DNA from: Sphingomonas immobilis
GTDB taxonomy: Bacteria > Pseudomonadota > Alphaproteobacteria > Sphingomonadales > Sphingomonadaceae
DNA: 64,000 nucleotides
Direction: 5' to 3'
NCBI RefSeq assembly: GCF_030580995.1
Contig: NZ_JAUQSZ010000017.1
Span: 1 to 64,000 of the forward strand
This document shows positions 6,203 through 15,235 of this stretch, one piece after another; the first letter of the stretch is position 1; the number at the start of each line of letters is the position of its first letter. A program made the position numbers and the translations under genes. The notes under the pieces were generated by a model. It searched no databases and had not been told where the DNA came from. It saw only the letters and a list, made by a program, of their open reading frames with translations.

Positions 6203-9195
6203 GCGCCCACCACCTCTTCACAGCGCGCGCAGAGCGACAGGTCTTCCGTCACCTCGGGCAGCAACCGCCAGCAGCGGCCGCATTTGTGGAAATCGGTGCG
6301 CGTGACGGCGATCGGCGCGGTGTTGGCGCCGGTCGTCACCTTCGCGACGATGAAAACCTCCGCCAGCGCTTCGGGCTTCAGCGGCGCGCGCGGCACCGCC
6401 ACCTCGGCCTCGAGGCTGGAGCGCACGATCTTCTCGCGGCGCAGCGGCTCGATCGCCTCGGTCACCTGCGCGCGCAAGGCCCGCACGTCGGCCCATGAGG
6501 TCGAGACCGCATCGTCGCCCGGCAGGCCCGGCAATTCGGGCCATTCGAGGAAATGCACTGACCCGTCCTCGCTCGGGTAGCGCGCCTGCCACACTTCCTC
6601 GGCGGTGAAGCACAGGATCGGCGCGGCATAGCGCACCAGCGCGTGGAACAGGATGTCGAACACCGTCCGCGCCGAGCGCCGCTTGATATCCGTCGGCGCG
6701 TCGCAATAGAGCGAGTCCTTGCGGATATCGAAGTAGAAGGCCGACAGATCCTCGTTGGCGAAATCGGTCAGCAGCCGCAGATAGCGGTTGAATTCAAAGG
6801 CATCCGCCGCCGCCTTCAGCTCCATGTCGAGGTTGCCGAGCAGGTGGAGCACGTAGCGCTCCAGCTCGGGCATGTCCTTGGGGGCGACCTTCTCCGCCTC
6901 CTCGAACCCGTCGAGCGCGCCGAGCAGGTAGCGGAAGGTGTTGCGCAGCTTGCGATATGCGTCGGAAGTGGTGTTGAGCACCTCCTTGCCGATGCGCACG
7001 TCCTCGAAATAATCGACCGAGGCGACCCACATGCGCAGGATATCCGCACCGCTCTCACCGATCACCTTGAGCGGATCGACGACGTTGCCGAGGCTCTTCG
7101 ACATCTTCCGCCCGTTGCCGTCGAGCGCGAAGCCGTGCGTCAGCACCGCATCGTACGGCGCACGCCCGCGCGTGCCCGCGCTTTCCAGCAGCGACGACTG
7201 GAACCAGCCGCGATGCTGGTCCGATCCTTCGAGATAGAGGTTCGCGCGCACGCCCTCGCCGTAGCGCGCCTCGATCACGAAGGCGTGCGTCGAGCCGCTG
7301 TCGAACCACACGTCGAGAATGTCGGTGATGACGTCGTAATCGGCGGCGTTGTAGCCGGGGCCTAGCAGCGCCTGATGATCGGCCGCGAACCACGCATCCG
7401 CACCGCCCGCCTTGAAGGCGTCCACGATGCGTGCGTTGACGGCGGGATCGTTGAGATACGCGCCCGTCTTGCGATCGACATACAGCGCGATCGGCACGCC
7501 CCACGCGCGCTGGCGGCTGATGACCCAGTCGGGCCGCTGCGACACCATCGCGTTGATGCGATTCTTCGACCGCTCGGGCACCCAGCGGGTGTGTTCGATC
7601 GCGTCGAGTGCGATCTCGCGGAGGGTGGCGCCGTTTCCTTTAAGCCCCTCCCCTTCAGGGGAGGGGTTGGGGTGGGGCCGTGCCGCCGGCTCCCACGCCT
7701 CGCTTCGCGAGCCGATCTCCGCGCTGCGACCATCCCCCGGATGGTCGCTGTTCGCGCTCCGATCCATCGGAATGAACCACTGCGGCGTGGCGCGGAAGAT
7801 CACCTTCGCCTTCGAGCGCCAGCTATGCGGATAGCTGTGCGCGAAATCGTCCGACGCCGCGAGCAGCGCCCCCGCCGCGCGCAGGTCCGTGCAGATCGGC
7901 CCCTCGGCGCTGACGAACTTCTTGTTGATGACGCTGCCCTGCCCGCCCAGCCACAGCCAGTCGTCACGGTACATGCCAGCACCATCGACCGCGAAGACCG
8001 GATCGATGCCGTTCGCCTTGCACAGCAGGAAATCGTCCTCGCCGTGGTCGGGCGCCATATGGACGAGGCCCGTACCCGCATCGGTCGTGACGAAATCGCC
8101 CGCGAGGAACGGCCGCGGCTTGGCGAAGAACCCGCCGAGATGGTGCATCGGGTGGCGAGCTACGGCACCGGCAAGTTGGGAGCCTTTGCCAGTCCACAGC
8201 GTGTAGACGTCATCGAGCGTAACGGCAGCACCCCACTCCACGGCGCGCTTCAGCGAAGCCAGCACGCGTGCAGCGAAAGTGTCGATCAGATCGGTCGCGA
8301 TGAGGAACGAGTTCTCGCGAAAGAAATCAACGCTGGCCATCCAGGCATGAAGCTCTGGCGAGCCATCTGAAAGGTCTCGTTCGATATCGAAACTGAGATT
8401 GATGCGCTTATACTCAATCTCCGGCCCATACGCCAAAGCCTGGTTCACCGGGATCGTCCACGGCGTCGTCGTCCAGATCACCGCATGCGCGCCGACCAGC
8501 TCGGGCGCGTTCGGTGCCTCGACGATCTCGAACGCGACGTCGATCTGCGTCGACACCACGTCCTCATATTCGACCTCGGCCTCGGCCAGCGCGGTCTTCT
8601 CCACCGGGCTCCACATCACCGGCTTCGCGCCGCGATAGAGCTGGCCGCTCTCCGCGAACTTCAGCAGTTCGCCGACGATCGCGGCCTCGGCCTCGTATTT
8701 CATCGTCAGGTACGGGTCTTCCCAGTCGCCCATCACGCCCAGCCGCTCGAACTGCGCGCGCTGCACCGCGACCCATTTCTCGGCATAGGCGCGGCACTCG
8801 GCGCGGAACTGCGCGACCGGTACCTGATCCTTGTCGAGCTTCTTGGCGCGGTACGCCTCCTCGACCTTCCATTCGATCGGTAGGCCGTGGCAGTCCCAGC
8901 CGGGAACGTAGGGCGCATCCTTGCCCATCAGCGACTGGCTGCGGACGATGATGTCCTTCAGCACCTTGTTCATCGCATGGCCCATGTGAATGTCGCCATT
9001 CGCATAGGGCGGGCCGTCGTGGAGGATGAAGCGCTCGCGCCCCTGCCGTTGCTTGCGCAGGCGATCGTACAGGCCGAGCTTCGCCCAGCGCTCGAGGATC
9101 GCCGGCTCCTTCTGCGCGAGGCCGGCCTTCATCGGGAAATCGGTCTTCGGCAGGAAGACGGTATCGCGCCAGTCTGGTGGGGTGGTGTCAGTCAT
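6199..9195 (-). CDS. ileS: Isoleucyl-tRNA synthetase with an in-frame repeat insertion
   Basis: This 998-residue class Ia aminoacyl-tRNA synthetase charges tRNA-Ile in the cytoplasm. The HIGH motif is HMGH at 70-73 and KMSKS is at 697-701. The CP1 editing domain lies between (TTPWTIPVNQALAYGPE...DHGEDDF), followed by the anticodon-binding domain. The C-terminal zinc finger is CGRCWRLLP...LCARC. At about residues 484-522, where relatives pass straight from 'FIPMDR' to 'TLREIALDAIEHTRW', there is an extra stretch rich in Pro, Gly and Glu (PHPNPSPEGEGLKG). It is encoded by a family C palindromic repeat and its flank. The frame is kept, so the enzyme is presumably active with a surface loop added. 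The gene is first in the operon with lspA. Confidence 0.97.
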   Translation of the reverse strand: MTDTTPPDWRDTVFLPKTDFPMKAGLAQKEPAILERWAKLGLYDRLRKQRQGRERFILHDGPPYANGDIHMGHAMNKVLKDIIVRSQSLMGKDAPYVPGWDCHGLPIEWKVEEAYRAKKLDKDQVPVAQFRAECRAYAEKWVAVQRAQFERLGVMGDWEDPYLTMKYEAEAAIVGELLKFAESGQLYRGAKPVMWSPVEKTALAEAEVEYEDVVSTQIDVAFEIVEAPNAPELVGAHAVIWTTTPWTIPVNQALAYGPEIEYKRINLSFDIERDLSDGSPELHAWMASVDFFRENSFLIATDLIDTFAARVLASLKRAVEWGAAVTLDDVYTLWTGKGSQLAGAVARHPMHHLGGFFAKPRPFLAGDFVTTDAGTGLVHMAPDHGEDDFLLCKANGIDPVFAVDGAGMYRDDWLWLGGQGSVINKKFVSAEGPICTDLRAAGALLAASDDFAHSYPHSWRSKAKVIFRATPQWFIPMDRSANSDHPGDGRSAEIGSRSEAWEPAARPHPNPSPEGEGLKGNGATLREIALDAIEHTRWVPERSKNRINAMVSQRPDWVISRQRAWGVPIALYVDRKTGAYLNDPAVNARIVDAFKAGGADAWFAADHQALLGPGYNAADYDVITDILDVWFDSGSTHAFVIEARYGEGVRANLYLEGSDQHRGWFQSSLLESAGTRGRAPYDAVLTHGFALDGNGRKMSKSLGNVVDPLKVIGESGADILRMWVASVDYFEDVRIGKEVLNTTSDAYRKLRNTFRYLLGALDGFEEAEKVAPKDMPELERYVLHLLGNLDMELKAAADAFEFNRYLRLLTDFANEDLSAFYFDIRKDSLYCDAPTDIKRRSARTVFDILFHALVRYAAPILCFTAEEVWQARYPSEDGSVHFLEWPELPGLPGDDAVSTSWADVRALRAQVTEAIEPLRREKIVRSSLEAEVAVPRAPLKPEALAEVFIVAKVTTGANTAPIAVTRTDFHKCGRCWRLLPEVTEDLSLCARCEEVVGA
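7641..7678. repeat. Family C palindromic repeat inside ileS
   Basis: A CCCCTCCCCTTCAGGGGAGGGG hairpin core is followed by TTGGGGTGGGGC. Nineteen bases (AAGCCCCTCCCCTTCAGGG, 7642-7660) are identical to the intergenic copy at 59182-59200. Read on the minus strand it encodes HPNPSPEGEGLK within IleS. Confidence 0.88.
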
Positions 9196-9239
9196 GGAAC
9201 GGCGGCCTTAGCCGGAAGGCGCGCGCTCTAAAAGCCCCG

Positions 9240-9347
9240 TGATCCCCAGCGAAGGCTGGGGCCCAGTCGGGAAAAGCGGCGGCAACGGATCGCAGCGCCC
9301 GATCACCGAACGCTCCGTAACTGGGCCCCAGCCTTCGCTGGGGATCA
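9240..9347. repeat. Family D inverted doublet between ileS and the GIY-YIG gene
   Basis: A 28-base arm (9240-9267, beginning TGATCCCCAGCGAAGGCTGG) is repeated perfectly in inverse orientation at 9320-9347, with 52 bases between. Each arm is itself a hairpin: CCCCAGC-GAAG-GCTGGGG. The right arm supplies the TGA stop codon of the GIY-YIG gene. Confidence 0.93.
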
Positions 9348-9644
9348 GGACAGCGCCAGTACGGTATCATACAAATCCGCCCATTCGGGATTGAGGCCCT
9401 CGATCTCGCGCACTTTCCATGCGCGCTTCCACGCTTTCATTTGGCGCTCGCGAACGCGCGCGGCCTCGATGGAATCGCAGGCTTCGTACCAGACCAGCAG
9501 CGTGCAGCCATATTGCTTGGTGAAACCGTCGATCGCGCCGGTGCGGTGTTCGTGCGCGCGTTTTGCAAGGTCACTGGTCGCGCCGAGATAGATCGTGCCG
9601 TTGCGTCGGCTGGCCATGATGTAAACAAAGCCAGGCTTCTCCAT
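9345..9644 (-). CDS. Small GIY-YIG nuclease-domain protein
   Basis: This 99-residue single-domain protein matches the stand-alone GIY-YIG family (UPF0213/YhbQ-like). The N-terminal 'GFVYIMASRRNGTIYLGAT' carries the GIY- and YIG-like strands; the active-site region is LAKRAHEHRTG; and VRERQMKAWKRAWKVREIEGLNPEW is the typical tail. The fold is that of UvrC-like endonucleases, but the role of these small proteins is not settled. The gene is bracketed by family D palindromes (9240-9347 and 9664-9681), and its stop codon lies inside a repeat arm, which suggests association or co-movement with the repeats. No other nuclease or repair gene adjoins it. Confidence 0.88.
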   Translation of the reverse strand: MEKPGFVYIMASRRNGTIYLGATSDLAKRAHEHRTGAIDGFTKQYGCTLLVWYEACDSIEAARVRERQMKAWKRAWKVREIEGLNPEWADLYDTVLALS

Positions 9645-9663
9645 CGAACGTCCCGCAACTGGA

Positions 9664-9681
9664 CCCCGGCCTTCGTCGGGG
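9664..9681. repeat. Family D palindrome upstream of the GIY-YIG gene
   Basis: CCCCGGCCTTCGTCGGGG is a short hairpin of the same design as the doublet at 9240-9347. It sits between the GIY-YIG gene and the acetyltransferase gene. Confidence 0.7.
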
Positions 9682-9701
9682 ATCTACTTTCGGCTAAGCC
9701 C

Positions 9702-10271
9702 TCACCACCGCGACACCATCCCCACGTCGCGGAACGGCTTGGGCTCCAGCGGCGGGAGGCTCGCCTGGTTGAGCTCGCATTGCCAGAAGCCGACGTCGAT
9801 CCAGCGGCCGTCCTTGTAGCCCGCCTCGCGCAGCACGCCGGTGCGCTTGAAGCCGACCGACTCGTGCAACCGGATCGCCCAGTCGTTAGGGAGCGTCAGC
9901 ACCGATATGGCGTGCGCGAAGCCCTGCGTGCGGAGGGTGTCGATGAGCGCGTGATAGAGCTGCCGCCCGTTGCCCTTCCCCTGCGTGCCCTGCGCGAGAT
10001 AGACCGAGGTCTCGACGGTATATCTGTACGCCGGCCGGTCGCGGAACGGCGTCGCGTAGGCGTAGCCGATCACGGTGCCCTCGGCCCCCGCCTCGCCCTC
10101 GACCACCACCAGCCACGGCAGGAAGCCGTCGGAGGCGAGCATGCGGCTGCGCATCTGCCCGGTGTCGGGCGCCTTGGTCTCGAACGAGACGGTGCCGCTT
10201 TCGACATAGGGCCGGTAGATGCCCGCGATCGCCGACGCATCGGCTGGCTCCGCCGGCCGGACGGCGATCAC
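9702..10271 (-). CDS. GNAT N-acetyltransferase, phosphinothricin/methionine sulfone acetyltransferase-like
   Basis: The 189-residue protein has the single-domain GNAT fold. The acetyl-CoA pyrophosphate loop is Q-G-K-G-N-G-R in the segment TQGKGNGRQLYHALIDTL; the preceding strand is ETSVYLAQ; and HESVGFKRTGVLREAGYKDGRWIDV is the typical C-terminus of the phosphinothricin acetyltransferase (PAT/YncA) group. These enzymes acetylate small amino-acid analogues such as methionine sulfone or phosphinothricin; the natural substrate here is unknown. I place the start at GTG 10271, which overlaps the sppA stop (GTGA) and gives the family N-terminus 'IAVRPAEPADA'. It is probably translationally coupled to sppA. 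A paralogue lies at 39362-39859, also beside family D repeats. Confidence 0.88.
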   Translation of the reverse strand: MIAVRPAEPADASAIAGIYRPYVESGTVSFETKAPDTGQMRSRMLASDGFLPWLVVVEGEAGAEGTVIGYAYATPFRDRPAYRYTVETSVYLAQGTQGKGNGRQLYHALIDTLRTQGFAHAISVLTLPNDWAIRLHESVGFKRTGVLREAGYKDGRWIDVGFWQCELNQASLPPLEPKPFRDVGMVSRW

Positions 10272-12154
10272 CACCCGAAGCGCGCCAGGATCAGCTGCAT
10301 CAGCGCGACGTCGCCCTGCACTGGCCGCTGGCTGCCAAGCGCCTCGCACTCCAGGCAGCGCGCCTGGACGGCGGCACCCGTGCCGATCCGCTTCACGTCG
10401 CCCACCGCGCGCGCGAACACCGCGCGCCGCTCGGCCGAGATGCGCGAGAAGGCGTCGCCGCCGCTCGTCGCGGCATCCTCGTCGTCATTGTTGCTCTTGG
10501 TGAACTGCTCGATCAGCTTGGCGAAGGCGCCCGGCTTCTTCTCGAGATATTCGGCGTGGTAATCGCCCGCCTTCAGCCCGGCGCGCTTCGCGGCTTCGGC
10601 GATCGCGTCGTTCAGGCCGCCGAACTGATCGACCAGCCCGAGCTGCCGCGCGGTGCCGCCGTCCCACACGCGGCCCTGGCCGATCTCGTCGACCTGCGCC
10701 GGCGTCTTGTGCCGGGCATTGGCGACGCGCGTGATGAACTGGCGGTATCCGTTCTCGATCCCCGCCTGGAAGATCGCGTCGGTTTCCGCATTGGTGCCGG
10801 AATAGATGTCGGGCTGGCCCGAGATCGGCGTGGTCTTCACGCCGTCGGTGGTGACGCCGATCTTCTTGAGCGTGTTCTCGAAGGTCGGGATGATGCCGAA
10901 GATGCCGATCGAGCCGGTGATCGTCGTCGGCTGGGCGAAGATCCTGTCGCCAGCGGTCGACACCCAATAGCCGCCAGACGCCGCGACGCCGCCCATCGAG
11001 ACGACGATCGGCAGCTTCTGCGCCTTGGCCTGCGAGATGGCGGTGCGCATCACTTCGGACGCGAGCGCGGAGCCGCCCGGCGAGTCGACGCGCACGACCA
11101 GCGCCTTCAGATCCTTCTTGGCGAGCCCGTCGAGCACCAGCTTGGCGACGGTGTCGCCGCCCGCGCTGCCGTTCTGCGACTTGCCGTCGATGATATCGCC
11201 CGCGATCGTGATGACGCCGATCTTGCCGCCGGTGTCGGACAGCGGATTGGCGGCGAGGTACGCGTCGTACTTGATCGTCTTGTAGCTGCCGGCCGGCTTG
11301 TCCTTCTCGGCACCGACGAGGTCCGCGACATGCTTGTTGAAGTCGAGACGGCTGCCGAGCTTGTCGACGATACCGGCGTCGAGATTGGCCTTGGCGATAT
11401 CGCCCTGCGCGGCGACGATCACCTTGTCGGGCGTCGCCAGGAAATCGGCGATCCGTGCCTTCGGACGCGCCTTGGCGACCGCTTCCTTCCACTGGCCCCA
11501 CAGCACTTCGTAGAGCTTGACGACCTCTTCCTTCGCTTCCGGCGACGCGGCGTCGCGGGTGTAAGGCTCTACGAACGACTTGTACTTGCCGACGCGGTAG
11601 ACGTGAGCGTTGATGCCGAGCTTGTCGATGAGGCCCTTGTAGTAGAGCTGCGATCCGCCGAGGCCCATGAACAGCGTGCCGCCCATCGGGTTCATCCAGA
11701 TTTCGGAAGCGTTGGCGGCGAGACGGTATCCGCTGTCAGTGTAGGCGGTCGCGTAGGCCAGCACGGTCTTCTTGTCGCGCACGCGGCGCACGGCCTCGGC
11801 CACCTCGTTGGTGACGGCCGGATAGCCGCCGCCGAACGAATCGAGATCGAGCACGACCGCCTTCACCTTGTCGTCGCTCGCCGCCTTGTCGAGCGTGCGC
11901 ACCACGTCGCGCAGGCGGTATTCCTTGGGGGAACCGTCACCGCTCAGCGCGGCGAAGGGATCTGCCTCGCTGGTCTGTTCGACGATCGGACCGTCGAGCT
12001 TGAGCAGCAGCGCGCCCTCACCCACCGGCTTCGCGCCGCCGCCGCGCGCCGCCATCGCGCCGAACAGCACGCCGAAGAACAGCAGCATGGCGGCCAGCAC
12101 CATCAGATCCTTGATCCCGACCAGGATCTTCCACATGGCCCGAAGGAATTTCAC
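10268..12154 (-). CDS. sppA: Signal peptide peptidase SppA, 67-kDa type
   Basis: This 628-residue inner-membrane serine protease of family S49 degrades cleaved signal peptides on the periplasmic side. It has an N-terminal membrane anchor (LMVLAAMLLFFGVLFGAMAA, about 17-36) and two tandem S49 domains, as in the long E. coli type. The catalytic Lys is about Lys192 in GKYKSFVEPYTRDAASPE in the first domain, and the nucleophile is about Ser362 in VDSPGGSALASEV in the second. This is the split Lys/Ser dyad of the family. A low-complexity acidic patch (NNDDEDAATSGG) comes before a roughly 50-residue tail. It is upstream of, and overlaps, the GNAT gene. Confidence 0.95.
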   Translation of the reverse strand: MKFLRAMWKILVGIKDLMVLAAMLLFFGVLFGAMAARGGGAKPVGEGALLLKLDGPIVEQTSEADPFAALSGDGSPKEYRLRDVVRTLDKAASDDKVKAVVLDLDSFGGGYPAVTNEVAEAVRRVRDKKTVLAYATAYTDSGYRLAANASEIWMNPMGGTLFMGLGGSQLYYKGLIDKLGINAHVYRVGKYKSFVEPYTRDAASPEAKEEVVKLYEVLWGQWKEAVAKARPKARIADFLATPDKVIVAAQGDIAKANLDAGIVDKLGSRLDFNKHVADLVGAEKDKPAGSYKTIKYDAYLAANPLSDTGGKIGVITIAGDIIDGKSQNGSAGGDTVAKLVLDGLAKKDLKALVVRVDSPGGSALASEVMRTAISQAKAQKLPIVVSMGGVAASGGYWVSTAGDRIFAQPTTITGSIGIFGIIPTFENTLKKIGVTTDGVKTTPISGQPDIYSGTNAETDAIFQAGIENGYRQFITRVANARHKTPAQVDEIGQGRVWDGGTARQLGLVDQFGGLNDAIAEAAKRAGLKAGDYHAEYLEKKPGAFAKLIEQFTKSNNDDEDAATSGGDAFSRISAERRAVFARAVGDVKRIGTGAAVQARCLECEALGSQRPVQGDVALMQLILARFGW

Positions 12155-12289
12155 CCTGCCGCTCCCCTGTTGGCATTCATGAACGCGACGCTAGAGCATC
12201 GCCGCGGGCACGTAAAGCACCCGTATTAGTCGCGCAATACAGGTTCGGAAGCGGAAACATTTTTCACGTCGTGCCTGCCGCCCGCCGGT

Positions 12290-12317
12290 TGACGAAGTCG
12301 GGGGCCAGGCACATATG
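12290..12317 (+). promoter_or_regulatory. Probable sigma-70-type promoter of groES-groEL
   Basis: TTGACG (12290-12295) and CATATG (12312-12317) are 16 bases apart. They lie just upstream of the CIRCE-like operator, so transcription would start inside or beside it. The fit to consensus is moderate at -10. Confidence 0.55.
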
Positions 12318-12324
12318 CCGGCCG

Positions 12325-12351
12325 CTGGCACTCGCCTGCGATGAGTGCTAA
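12325..12351. promoter_or_regulatory. CIRCE-like operator (HrcA binding site)
   Basis: CTGGCACTC-N9-GAGTGCTAA matches the CIRCE consensus TTAGCACTC-N9-GAGTGCTAA, with a perfect right arm and two mismatches at the outer end of the left arm. It is 36 bases before the groES start codon. CIRCE sites bind the heat-labile repressor HrcA; hrcA itself is not in this window. Confidence 0.92.
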
Positions 12352-12387
12352 CAACGATTCACATTACCTAGCAGAAGGACTAAACGC

Positions 12388-12675
12388 ATGGGTTTTCGGC
12401 CGTTGCATGACCGCGTCCTCGTTCGCCGTGTCGAGGCGGAAGAGAAGACTGCGGGCGGGATCATCATCCCCGACACCGCCAAGGAAAAGCCGCAGGAAGG
12501 CGAAGTCGTCTCCGTGGGCACCGGCATCAAGAGCGAAGAGGGCAAGGTTACCCCGCTCGACGTCAAGGCCGGCGACAAGATCCTGTTCGGCAAGTGGTCG
12601 GGCACCGAGGTCAAGGTCGACGGTGAAGACCTGCTCATCATGAAAGAGTCGGATATCCTCGGCATCGTTGGCTGA
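12388..12675 (+). CDS. groES: Co-chaperonin GroES
   Basis: This 95-residue protein is the heptameric lid of the GroEL chamber. The conserved start FRPLHDRVLVRR, the mobile loop around EEKTAGGIIIPDTAKEKPQEG (the hydrophobic GIIIP contacts GroEL), and the C-terminus LIMKESDILGIV are all present. It is preceded by a purine-rich site (AGAAGGA) and is separated by 44 bases from groEL. The two are cotranscribed from the CIRCE-controlled promoter and should be heat-inducible. Confidence 0.98.
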   Translation: MGFRPLHDRVLVRRVEAEEKTAGGIIIPDTAKEKPQEGEVVSVGTGIKSEEGKVTPLDVKAGDKILFGKWSGTEVKVDGEDLLIMKESDILGIVG

Positions 12676-12719
12676 GCTTCCGTTTTCTCCTCACAATCTA
12701 ATCTGAAAGGTCAGCCAAC

Positions 12720-14357
<1,638 letters not shown>

Positions 14358-14363
<6 letters not shown>

Positions 14364-14408
14364 TTTTCGACCGGGGCAGCAAAAGCTGCCCCGAACAGAA
14401 AATCAGAA
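14358..14408 (+). terminator. Long stem-loop closing the groESL operon
   Basis: An outer stem TTCTGATTTTC (14358-14368) pairs with GAAAATCAGAA (14398-14408). It encloses an inner stem GGGGCAGC-AAAA-GCTGCCCC (14373-14392). No T-run follows, so it may end or stabilise the transcript rather than act as a classic intrinsic terminator. The groEL TGA stop is inside the outer stem. Confidence 0.7.
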
Positions 14409-14503
14409 TGGCCGGCAGGTCGGCGAAGCCGAACCTGTCCGACGAGGCCACGGCTTTGCCGGGGCTGTTCAGATCACCAGTCCTCTACGGCTGTACCAAA
14501 AGC

Positions 14504-14535
14504 AAAGGGCCGCAGGAGCAATCCTGCGGCCCTTT
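14504..14535 (-). terminator. Rho-independent terminator of the exported-protein gene
   Basis: AAAGGGCCGCAGGA pairs perfectly with TCCTGCGGCCCTTT around a four-base loop, 9 bases after the stop of the 14544-15071 gene. On the minus strand it is followed by GCTTTTGG. It may also limit read-through from groEL. Confidence 0.8.
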
Positions 14536-14543
14536 CGCGTGGC

Positions 14544-15071
14544 TCAATCGTCGTTGGTGTACAGCAACTCGGGCCGGGCCGCGACGGCCGCCGGGGCGGG
14601 CGCCGCCGGCATCCGGCACCGCTTCGCCAGCCCGAGGCCCTTGAGATAGCCGCGCCGGATCGATCCGGCATAGACCGCCGCCTCGACGCGCCGCTGCTGC
14701 TTGTCGGCGCCGGTCAGCACCTTGACGAGCCCCAGACCGGGGATGAGCGTGTTGACCAGCGCCCGTGCGCCCGCCGCCGCCACTGCCGAGCTTTCGCCCT
14801 TCTTCACCGGATCGGCATCGACGTCGCGGCCGAGTGCCTTGTCGAGCGCGGTGATCTCGCTGGCGATCGCCGCGCAATTGCCGGTGTGCGCGTCCGAATA
14901 GGGTGCGGTCGCGGCATATTGCAGCACCTCGGGGATCTTGTCGTCCTTGATGCGGGTGACGCGCAGCGGCTCGGTCGCGGCGCGGCCGACGCTGTCCTGC
15001 TGCTGGCCGGCGAGCACCGGCACCGGCGCAGCGATGAGAGAAGTGGCGAGGATCAGGGAAATCGTACGCAT
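14544..15071 (-). CDS. Exported protein of unknown function
   Basis: The 175-residue precursor has a clear Sec signal peptide (MRTISLILATSLIAAPVPVLA) and a mature start near GQQQDSVG. I do not recognise the family. Visible features are a hydrophobic stretch, ARALVNTLIPGLGLVKVLTGA, that could be a membrane-active or packing helix, and two isolated cysteines (GNCAAIASE and KRCRMPAAP) that could form a disulfide. The segment between them is alpha-helical in character. The C-terminus is Ala/Pro-rich. The start at 15071 gives the signal peptide directly; a longer frame adds only upstream sequence. It is a single gene with its own terminator, divergent from the peptidase gene at 15236. Confidence 0.72.
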   Translation of the reverse strand: MRTISLILATSLIAAPVPVLAGQQQDSVGRAATEPLRVTRIKDDKIPEVLQYAATAPYSDAHTGNCAAIASEITALDKALGRDVDADPVKKGESSAVAAAGARALVNTLIPGLGLVKVLTGADKQQRRVEAAVYAGSIRRGYLKGLGLAKRCRMPAAPAPAAVAARPELLYTNDD

Positions 15072-15235
15072 GGCGGATCGTCCGTTCGTGAATTGCCGAT
15101 GCCCCCGCCAACGCACGTAAGGCCGGATTGGTTACATGCCCGGCACGATCTTGCGACGAAGGGATTTACTCTGGTCAGGCACCGCGCCGCTTGGCATCAA
15201 AGCGGCAACATTTCCGACAGCAAGGGCCCTTCGCC

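Noticed and set aside
7375..8370. Long plus-strand open frame opposite ileS
   Set aside because: It is an antisense shadow with arginine-rich low-information sequence; ileS motifs on the minus strand are unambiguous.
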